Source: Neopestalotiopsis rosae
Lineage: Eukaryota > Ascomycota > Sordariomycetes > Amphisphaeriales > Sporocadaceae
Assembly: GCA_023078685.1 (NCBI GenBank)
Contig: JALGAS010000003.1
Span: 62,001 to 126,000 of the forward strand
DNA: 64,000 bases
Direction: 5' to 3'
Position 1 is the stretch's first letter. The number at the start of each line of letters is the position of its first letter. Below the pieces are notes generated by a model, which saw only the letters and a list, made by a program, of their open reading frames with translations, had not been told where the DNA came from and ran no database searches. This document shows, piece by piece, positions 55,350-64,000 of this stretch. The position numbers were made by a program, and so were the translations under genes.

Positions 55350-57524
55350 ATGCTCGCCATGGCGACCACAGTCTCCGATCCGCTCAAGTCGGGAGTCGCT
55401 CGAAAAGACGACGATGCAGTAAAGGACAGCACCGCGCACTCTCCGAGGTCTAGCAGTGACCGCGCCGACGACGAAACCGAATCGCAAGCCTGGGAACCGT
55501 TTGACGAGGACTGGGCCGAGCCAACCGTACACCAGCAAGCTGCCTCACGCGACGGCGCATTACATCCAAACAACGACGACGACGACGACGACGGTTGGGT
55601 GCGCAACCCAAATAATCCGGCAGAGATGACGAAATGGGCAGGCCAGCCCTCTATTAGAGGCTCGTCTGATGCTATGCGCATGATTCTGCTCAATTTTTGC
55701 ACTTTGGGAATAACGTAGGTGGTGATTGCTTCCCAAATACAAGTCTGGTCGTCATGCTGACCCTTGTTGTATAGCTTCACCTGGGGAGTTGAGATGACCT
55801 ATTGCACGCCGTACCTTCTCAGTCTGGGACTCACCAAGAGTAAAACCTCGCTGGTGTGGATTGCCGGTCCGTTATCAGGCTTGGTAGTTCAGCCCATTGT
55901 TGGCGCAATTGCAGACGAGTCCAGGTCACGATGGGGCCGTCGTCGACCCTTTATAGTCGTTGGCGCCATCGTGGTTGCGCTCAGTCTCTTGGTTCTCGGT
56001 TTTACCCAAGAAATCGTGGGACTTTTCGTCTCAGATGAAGAAGCTGCAAAAACCATTACAATCTTGGTCGCCGTCCTGGCAATTTATGCTGTGGACTTTT
56101 CCATCAATGCAGGTATGCATAGCTGCCATGGAATTGTATTTATCGTATACCTTCGGGCTTGACTGACTGGATGTAGTGATGTCGGCCGCCAGGAGTCTCA
56201 TGGTGGACGTTTTGCCCATGTCAAAGCAACAAGATGGAGCAGCATGGAGTAAGAATTATCTTCCTTTGATTCCGATGATCCTAGCTAATCTGTGAAATAA
56301 AGGCAGCAGACTGTCTGCCATTGGCCACATGATTGGCTATGGTGCCGGCGCGGTTGACCTAGGAGCCATTTTTGGTGACTTTCTGGGCGACACTCAATTC
56401 AAGAAGCTCACAGTCGTCGCTGCTTTTGGAATCCTGTCGTCGTCACTTGTGACAGCCATGACAGTGACAGAGAAGATACTTGTAGACGTTCGGAAAGATC
56501 CACGCCAGGAGGGCGGCAAGCTCAAAGTGCTTAGCCAGATTTGGTCAACCATACTTCATCTGCCTCCACGCATCCGAGCCATTTGCCATGCACAGTTCTG
56601 GGCATGGATTGGTTGGTTCCCGTTCTTGTTCTACGGAACCACCTGGGTTGGTGAGACCTATTTTCGATACGATGTTCCTGATGATGCTAGAGATTCCAAG
56701 GACACGCTTGGCGACATGGGACGCATTGGCAGCACTTCACTGGTCATCTATTCAGCAATCACATTTGTCGGTGCTTGGCTGTTGCCTCTGCTAGTCAAAA
56801 GCCCAGAAGACGAAAGCTTCACGCAGCGACCACCTCAGAGTGTTGCACATGTCCTGGAAAAGTTTCAGCGATATAAACCCGATCTGTTGACCGCATGGAT
56901 GATGGGACACCTTCTCTTTGCCGGCGCCATGTTCTTGGCACCGTTTGCGACGAGCTTCAAGTTCGCAACAGTTCTTGTGTGCATCTGCGGATTGTAAGTA
57001 TACGTGTGGATGCCGACTGGGCAGAATCTTGGCTAACTGTGAAAATCACCAGACCCTGGACCATGGCCATGTGGGCTCCAGTTGCTTTCCTGGGCATTGA
57101 AGTGAACAAACTCAGTGGTGGTGGTGACCACAGCACATCATCCTACCGTCCTCTAGATTCTGTCGAAATGTCTGAGATGAATGATCGATCCTCGCTGCAT
57201 TTGGAGCGTGGACATGTGGGTCAGGACGAATCAGACGAAGACGCAAAAACTGGCTCATCAGGTGAACTGTCGGGCATCTATTTCGGCATCCTGAACATCT
57301 ACACGACAATACCGCAGTTCATAGGAACCTTTATTAGCACCATCGTCTTTGCCATTTTCGCTCCAGGAACGCATCCCGACCTTCACAGCGGTGGAGGAGA
57401 AGACGATGGGTCAAAGACGGCACCCAGCGCCGAAGGACCCAATGCCATTTCGATATGCCTGTTTATCGGCGCCATAAGTGCGACTGTTGCAATTTTCGCG
57501 ACACGCAAACTCAAATACTTGTAA
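55350..57524 (+). CDS. sucrose/alpha-glucoside:proton symporter of the GPH family (SUT-like)
   Basis: Five exons (55350-55714, 55775-56112, 56177-56248, 56303-56993, 57053-57524) give 645 residues; the ATG at 55359 (gccATGGCG) has the better context and would remove three. A hydrophilic N-terminus of about 110 residues includes an Asp run from a GAC repeat. The transport part has the SUT/GPH signature ADESRSRWGRRRPFI after the second helix, the next conserved loop VMSAARSLMVDVLP, and WFPFLFYGTTWVGETYF. About 12 membrane helices are expected. A long acidic loop (DHSTSSYRPLDSVEMSEMN ...) precedes the last helices. Relatives such as fission yeast Sut1 import sucrose or maltose across the plasma membrane; the substrate here is inferred. 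Confidence 0.88.
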
Positions 57525-57743
57525 GATGATGCTGTTACTCTCTGTAAGAACAACGAATGGCGTTTGGCTGCTATTGGATTTCACTGCTTGCATGGCGTTA
57601 GGCGTGGTACAACTCGAGATAGATACCAAAGGCAATTCCCTACAATTACGCAGACAAATCCGTAGGATCTGGATGAGTCGCGCTTTGAAATAGATGTTTG
57701 ATTTATTCTATTCCGAGGAAGAATATTGCTAGTTATCTGCAGA
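57525..57743. other. short convergent spacer
   Basis: This spacer lies between the transporter stop and the TERT stop. The two mRNAs probably overlap at their 3' ends. No gene was seen. Confidence 0.6.
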
Positions 57744-60700
57744 CTATATGGCTTTCTCAGCAATGTGGGCCACTCTGCCCCGACGTATATCCTTCATGGC
57801 GCCGAGCTTCTTCAATTCACTATTCAGCCAATCGAGGACAGGGCCAAAGTTACTCTGCTTCCGGCCCAGCACCTGCGCAAACGCCGAGTACGCCAGCCAC
57901 GTAACCTCAATCTTGCGTACATCGCACGTGTAGCCCGGATACCGGGCGCGGCGGGCACGACTGGTGGCGACGAGGTACGCGACGTCGGCGAGGCGGCCGA
58001 GGGCCCGGATGACGAGCGGGGCCGGGGGCTGCGCCCGGGGAGGCAGGCAGCGCACGTAGGCCCACGTCTTGGCGGCCGTCTCGCAAAAGGCGGCGCGCAG
58101 GTTGGAGAGCACGGTCGCGGCGCTGTTGAGGCGGCCCGTGTCCAGGTACATGAGGTGGGACTGGATCTTGAAGGCGTTGAGGACCTTGCGCTGAAAGGTG
58201 CGACCGGGTGCGCGGCCGTACTCGACGGTGAGGGAGTCGAAGATGATGGACGACGACGACGATGACGACGAGGTCGTCACTGCGTCCGTTTTGTGAGAGT
58301 TGTTGTTGCTGGCGGCGCCGCCCTGCGCCTGCTGGATTGTTGTCGTCGGTGGCGCGCGTCGCGTTCGCCGGTCCTTGGATACGTTGAGGCTGTTTGTGTC
58401 GATCAGCGCGCCGCAGTAGGGGAAGCCGGTGTTGGCGCCAGGGCCGACCCTGGGGACGGGAACGGTTCCTCTACTACCACCACCACCACCATCACCACTG
58501 GCAAGGTAGAGGTCAAAGTTGACGAGCGTCTTGGCCGGGTTCACGACGACGCCGTACTCGGGCACGCCGGCGTGCATGACCTCGACGAAGCGCGATGCCT
58601 TGGTCTTGTCCGTGGTCACGAGCAAGAAGTCGTCAATGAGCCGGAGCAGGAGGCAGTCGGGCGAGTCGAGGAATTTCAGGACGTGAAATTCCAGGTCGGC
58701 GTAAAAGTAGTTACACAATGTCGAGGAGAGGACAGAGCCCTGTGGTATACCCTCCTTTTGCCTAAAGAACTTTTTGCCAATTTTGACGAGATTCTGTTGA
58801 ATGTGAGACGCCACGAGTCGCAGGATGGAGCTTGTATCAAAGTCCTTTCTGAAGACGTCTTCAATGAAGACAGTGTTGTTCTTCTTTAGCGCCGGGTCAC
58901 TCTCGATATATTCCAGGAGCGCTTGTGAGCCCCTATGCTTCATGGCAGTCGAAAGCCACTTTGTCCTTGGTTTGCCTGTAGATGCTCCCGCCAAGGCCGA
59001 TACTTGGAAGTCGCTGGAGCCATTGTGTGTGATCTCGACATGCTTGGCGATCTGATAGCCACGCTGCTGGGGGATGGAATCCAAGAGACCGACTATCGCA
59101 GCTTGCGGTATCGTGTCAAAAGCCGACTGGACATCCACTTTTGCAAAGAAGAGGGGCCCAGGTTGTGTGCCTATCGATGATTTAAAGGCTGCCAGACGCA
59201 TGTAGATATCGCCAACAGATGTCATTGAGGAACCAAGTTTGGCTGGGTTGAGTGACTGGTTTCGTTTAGTGATGACACACTTTCGCGTCGGTGGAATACA
59301 CCTTACCTTTTCCAGCTGCAGGATGGTATGGACAGGCTTGAGCAGTGTATTGATGCTTGGGCCCAACAAGGTCTTGTTTCCCCTTTTCAGCATCTTCTTC
59401 CGGAGATTCATGATGGGCCGCAGAGACATGCCCTTTGGCAGCAGTCGAACTTGACTAAAGCCCAATTGCCGCGAGTCCAGCAGTCGATTCGCCTCGTCCA
59501 GGTTGACCTCCTCGAACATTTTGACCTTTAGTGCCGCCATTGCAGGTTCAGCCACGTATCGCCACACATCGTGACGGAAATAGAATAATCGGTACTTGTC
59601 CGTGTTGGACTCTGTGATATAAAAGTTGCTTCGCAGTAGGGGTATCAAAATTGAATCAAAAACATAATATAAAAACTCATAAAATAGCTCAGTTCGCTTG
59701 CAAAAGTCAGTCTGGGATGTTTTGTGCGCCATAAGATGTCCTGGAGCTAGCCATTCAATCTCGGTGATCTGTCACAAGTTAGCCGGCAGGTATGGAGAAT
59801 CTCAACTCTGTCAACTCACCTTCATATCTTGCATGACTTCATGGAGGGACATGCTTTCGAAACGTCTCAGACGGATAAAGTGATCGACCCTATGGAGAAG
59901 TAGGCATTTGTTGTGTTCCAAAACCTCATCTGCCCCGAGAAAGCCGTTGGGAAGTAATTTTGTGACCACTGCCTGACAAAAAGCAGACACCTGGGCCGAT
60001 GGAGTTGCCAGCTCTACAATCGAGGTTTCTCGTGTTGCCTTATCAGCCTTGGTGGTGGGTGCTGCTTTGCCGAGGGTCTGCACGGCCCGACTGCTGGAAG
60101 TCTGCGTAGATCTACTGCCCTTGTTATGACCGATTTGAGATGGGACTTGCACCCCAGAGCCTTCCGTAATCTAAAATTTTATCAGCTTGACTCGTCGTGA
60201 TGAGATGAATGGCAGCATACTGGACAGTAGTGCTGCAATAATTTAGAATATGAGCATCGTGAGTGTCGGATCTGCATTTTCTGAACAAGATCTCTTGCAC
60301 TACCTCTGAGCCGCTTTGGGATTCGAATATCCTGCCCACCAAATTTGGCACTGATCTCTTGTTCGCGTAGAGTGTAGTCTTTCAACCGCTGAGCAGTCTC
60401 CCTGCGGTCAACAGTAGATGTGAAGACATTGTGTAAGCCAAATTGTCGAGGGAACATATACATCATCACTCTGTGAGTATTGACGAGATTCTTTGCCACG
60501 ATCTGGTCTCGGTCAGAAGACACACTTCCCTGAGTATCAGGCTGTGTATACGGCAACCGATTCAGGACATCTATATGCAATTTCTCAGTATTTGTGACAA
60601 ATCACTTGACAATGTTGCATTTCACTCACGAATGTGCCTCATGCCAAAGTGTACGAGTCCACGGGCATTCAATGCAGCTCTGGCATACATCATGCGGTTG

Positions 60701-61669
60701 CGGACAAAGATAATCTCAGATGGGGCCTTGCCAATGTTCTCCAGAGGTTTGGGATGTGTCTCCACTGGCGGTATCTCCATCTTAGACAGTGGGATTCCTT
60801 TGCTGAAATATAAGTGGATGATTCCGTATTGGCTTTGGAGTGAAGCTTACCACTGAGTTGGCGGTAATTGCGTTTACCATTGTTCAGAGAGGTAAAGACT
60901 GCACAGTCCAGCAACAAGTCCACCATGATACTATCGCCCGAATTCCCAAGCAACTTGAGGAGCTGAGGCCAAGGTTCGATCTTCAAGGTCTGTACTTGAG
61001 GATTTGAATGCAGAGAAAACACCCCCGGTATCGACTGATCCATCCGTGGGTTTTGCAACCTTCCTGGGTTGGGATCCCTTCGGAACCCATCACACAGCAC
61101 ATGCTCAGGCCGCTCGGCATGACTCTTACATCGGGAGAAGAGTTGCCAAATCACAAAGTCCACTATCTATCTCATAGGGTCAGCACAAGCGTGGCCCCAG
61201 ATGCTGATGTGACAAGGGAGCGTACCTCGCTTTGAGAGAAAGCTGCGCCAGCAAGACCATCGGATAGTGTTATGTGAGAATCGTCTCCTTTTTGGGTGAA
61301 GTTTGCCCATTGCTGGCGGCGAGAGTCTATCGCGTCGCTTGATCGTTCTAACCTTTCTTTGCAACCTACGAGCGTCGAATCGAGCAGGAAGCCCAGAGTC
61401 TGCTCGATATCTGAAATATTGGTATTCGTAGACGAAGACGAACCAAGAGAGGAGATCTTCTTTCTCCTAAGTCTCGACGTAGAAGGGAGCTTTTCAAGTA
61501 TGTAGTCACGTAAGGACAAGACACGAGCAAAGTACTGGTTGATCACGGTATGCTTGAGTTCTGGTGCTTTACTCGTTCTCCTCTGCGCCGGGTTCTTGTT
61601 CTTCTTCCGAGGCTGTACCTCGGCTGGCTCGTCCACTTTACTACGGCCTCGTTTTCTTGAAGCAGGCAT
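57744..61669 (-). CDS. TERT: telomerase reverse transcriptase
   Basis: Seven exons (61669-61226, 61166-60851, 60797-60630, 60570-60221, 60170-59820, 59768-59307, 59255-57744) give 1200 residues. The N-terminal part carries the RNA-binding region, including QLSGIPLSKMEIPP. The T motif is WLAPGHLMAHKT to ELFYEFLYYVFDS, then RSNFYITES. RT motifs: 1/2 VRLLPKGMSLRPIMNL (about 649-665), A FAKVDVQSAFDTIP (Asp738), B' QKEGIPQGSVLSSTLCNYF, C LLRLIDDFLLV (Asp905, Asp906), D GVVVNPAKTLVNFD, E FPYCGALIDT. The 51-bp sixth intron has no stop; removing it joins LQLEK to SLNPAKLGSS as expected. A low-complexity insert (Gly run; Ser run) lies between motif D and the thumb. The enzyme copies telomere repeats in the nucleus. 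The 3' end faces the transporter stop, 219 bp away. Confidence 0.95.
59256..59306 (-). other. stop-free 51-bp intron in TERT
   Basis: The intron runs from GTAAGG to CCAG and is 17 codons long with no stop codon. If retained, TERT would gain 17 residues (VRCIPPTRKCVITKRNQ) after motif 2 without losing frame. Confidence 0.75.
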
Positions 61670-63723
61670 GCTGAAGTGAAAACGATGCTTGTTGCAACAT
61701 CTGACCACCAGCTTGAAATGGTATACCTTTGGTATGAGACTGGGGTGTTGTCAGGGTATTGGGGTGCTAGTTGAATATGACTTTAGTATACTCCAAGCGC
61801 TAGGCACAGTTGGGCGCGCTCTATCCTGCTACGTGGGTTTGCGTTTGTAGCTGCCGTCAGTCAACTTGACATGAGGCGCAGAAGGATTCCTCTCGATGGT
61901 TCCAGGAGTGTCATCCCACGTTGTGTGTGGTAATCATGGCGCAACACGATTAAACGACTGGATGATTGGATGATTGGATGACGCGCAAAATAATGGAGGA
62001 TCTTGGGCATCGGTCTGGTTGGCAGCGCGTGCTTCCGAGTTGAGACGCGATAAGTGCGACGACGCGTTTAGCAATGGATTTGATAGGGCTAAGGTTAGTG
62101 AGGGACGTGCACTGCGGATGATCTGAGGCTCCAGAAATATAGCGCTTATTTAGTGCGTCCTGCTGGTGTAGTGTCACTGGTTGGCGAGGTTGGCTAGAGC
62201 TTGGAAAGAGCTAACGACATCTAGCACCAAACTACCAGTGTGCTTGTATCGCCTTGAATCGTTTCTAGCATGACAAGAGTGACCTGGTCTTTTTTCCTTC
62301 CAGCCAAAATTGGAAAGATACGGTATGAATCTAGCCATGAAGTCGATATCTTCCAAATATGCTCCAATCTCACATGATGCCCAACTGTAGCCCTCGTACA
62401 GACCGATCTCGCCAGTCCACTTGTCTCACCTTTGTTTTGCTGCCCCATCCGTTCTTCGCTGTCTCTCATCTAGAATGCTTATGGTGAATCAACCTACAAA
62501 TGTGTTTATTTAGAGAATTGCCACCTGATTGGGAGGAATAGCCTAGTTGTCTAGTTGAACAGACTTGACGCCATCAACGTGGTCCCTGAAATAATGCATC
62601 AGCCGCATGGAGGTCAATCCTCTTCACTTCCCCGACGGCATCGGCCAGTCAACGAAGGGTCTTGTAATATATCCCATACATGAACCCGCGTTCCCAAACG
62701 AGTGGTCCATGAATGAATGGGAGACCCTCCACCAATCCCCCGTCTCCTAAAGCTCAGACTCCAGGAAGACAGAGCAGGATGCTGGATGCTGGATGCTGGG
62801 TGCAGTGCAGTGCAGCAGAGGTTGGGATTCCTTGAACCGATGGTCTGTTGCCGTTGCAGCCGCCCGCATTTTAAAGTTGCCGACCGGGCATGCTGCGAGC
62901 GTAACAAAGAGAGTTCAAGCCACTACCCGAGCAAAGGGTATTCCAATGCAACACCGGTTGGATACCAAAAGGCAGGTAATCAAAATTCATGCCTCAACCT
63001 GAGGCGTCTCGGATGGCCCTTGGGGCGCTGATTGGCGACCATCACCCGCAACGATTGAGGGAAATATCCGAGACACCAAAAACATAGCTTTGAAAAAGTC
63101 AAAGAACAGCTAGACAAGCTAGAGAAAACGAATGTACGTACATTAAAACTCGGCACATTCATTGTGTCTTTCTCTGCCTGCTATGGCGTCTCCGTCTGGG
63201 TAAGGTAGTTGGTAGTTGAATTGGTCAGTCAGCTGACGACGAGACCAGCCACTTACCGCTGCGGAACCCACGAGTTTTTCTTTTTCTCTTGAAAGACCCA
63301 TTGAATGGGTCTCATTTGAGAATCAGATGAGTTCGGCGATCGTCGAGGACCAAATCATGATTGCAGAAGTACCTGCCCAAATAAATGAATATCGGCCGAG
63401 AGGGTATTGGTTGAAGGACTGGTCACAAAATATTCGCCCAGAAGGACAAGACGTGCAAGTAATTGCACCTGCAATACAATCTAGCAAGAACACTTTTCAT
63501 TTGTACTAATCTGCAGAATCATACAGTGACATTTATACTAACAAACATGTGGTCTCAAGCATAGATCCCATCCTAAATGCCAGACTGACGATTTCAATGG
63601 TCATTCTAAGGCTGGTGGCTCGTCGAGAGACGAACGGGATGCTCGAGTAGTAGTTTTAGCTGAGCTAAGCTACTCATGCTAATTTGTACACATTGGAAAT
63701 GTGGCCTTCTGTTTGCCGTTCCT
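61670..63723. other. intergenic, no gene seen
   Basis: This is the promoter side of TERT. It contains three GGATGCT heptamers and GCAGT repeats (about 62778-62815). A 60-codon ATG frame at 63327-63509 has ordinary composition but no recognisable domain. Confidence 0.5.
62778..62815. repeat. short tandem repeats GGATGCT and GCAGT
   Basis: Three head-to-tail heptamers are followed by about three pentamers. This is simple sequence without an evident role. Confidence 0.75.
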
Positions 63724-63897
63724 TCACAGGCGAAAGATGTCAGTCAGAGATGATGGAGAATCACTATTCAGAGGCGGTATGAATAGCTCCTGGGCGACCT
63801 CTGGCGCAACCAATTTATACCAGTCAAAGACCACGGACCAAATCTCCGTGCCCCACGGGAGAAAAAAGATACATACTAGGCGATCCACCCATTTGTT
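63724..63897 (-). CDS. 3' terminal exon of an unrecognised gene cut by the window edge
   Basis: Reading leftwards from 63897, 57 sense codons end in a TGA at 63726-63724. They begin NKWVDRLVCIFFLPWGTEIW and end SLTDIFRL, with a rich, varied composition including five Trp. The exon is preceded by a good 3' splice site (TATTACAG at 63905-63898) and a CTGAC-type branch sequence about 36 bases upstream of it. The adjoining 100 bp to the window end also reads as plausible coding in another frame (QEDIGLHGVLEQRPIYFVAD), consistent with an intron or frameshift between. A 13-nt word (TTGGTCTTTGCTC) is repeated 40 bp apart at 63947 and 63987. Family unknown; it could be an end of a larger enzyme or a relic. 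Confidence 0.4.
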   Translation of the reverse strand, partial: NKWVDRLVCIFFLPWGTEIWSVVFDWYKLVAPEVAQELFIPPLNSDSPSSLTDIFRL

Positions 63898-64000
63898 CTG
63901 TAATACAATGCACGCCTACTACCGACGTTGTCAGCAACGAAATAGATTGGTCTTTGCTCCAAGACCCCATGAAGGCCAATATCCTCTTGGTCTTTGCTCA

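Noticed and set aside
62150..62230. TGGTGTAGTG, an A-box-like word
   Set aside because: No B-box follows within the required distance.
1..64000. Telomeric repeats, CRISPR arrays or bacterial operon signals
   Set aside because: No TTAGGG arrays or spaced direct repeats were seen, and introns and gene families are clearly those of a filamentous fungus. Presence of TERT does not imply proximity to a telomere.

Overview
The window looks like nuclear DNA of a filamentous ascomycete, most likely a Sordariomycete of the Hypocreales type. Genes carry short GT-AG introns (mostly 50-130 bp) with CTRAC-like branch points, lie on both strands without operons, and include fungus-specific families: a REG1-type PP1 regulator, a wax-synthase-domain protein, a GPH sucrose transporter and a fungal seven-helix receptor. 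I could support 15 protein genes plus a 3' terminal exon of one more at the right edge. That is a low gene density, caused mainly by two gene-poor tracts (1-8360 and 36673-48554). No tRNA, rRNA, CRISPR array or intact transposon was recognised.

Layout. After the gene-poor left arm comes a compact housekeeping block. It holds a REG1-like regulator (8361-10164, +), a nucleolin-like NSR1/gar2 protein (13734-12127, -) divergent from a complex I PDSW subunit (14344-14790, +), mitochondrial ribosomal protein mL54 (15266-15997, +), TFIID subunit TAF7 (18259-16646, -) divergent from a histone-fold TAF3-like protein (19352-20177, +), and a large F-box/beta-propeller protein ending in a CaaX box (24794-21054, -). 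A carbohydrate pair follows: a GH15 glucoamylase-type enzyme (28512-31095, +) convergent with a membrane-anchored GH5 enzyme (33192-31933, -). Next is a seven-helix receptor (36672-35138, -).

Beyond the 11.9-kb gene-poor tract lie a wax-synthase-domain acyltransferase (50315-48555, -), a small two-helix membrane protein (52256-51574, -), HIS1 (53941-52861, -), a sucrose transporter of the GPH family (55350-57524, +) and telomerase reverse transcriptase TERT (61669-57744, -).

The genes do not form one pathway. Themes are carbon sensing and use (REG1, GH15, GH5, receptor, sucrose transporter), transcription initiation (TAF7 and TAF3-like, head to head), and nucleolar/mitochondrial housekeeping. 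The most notable points are the CaaX-tailed F-box protein, the GH15 gene with a 13-nt microexon and a splice junction that does not resolve canonically, stop-free introns in TERT and in the wax-synthase gene, hairpins in the NSR1 3' flank, a 24-bp palindrome upstream of the GH5 gene, and the gene-poor tracts. I did not find convincing evidence of a wholly new multi-gene system. All gene models come from reading splice signals and family motifs by eye.
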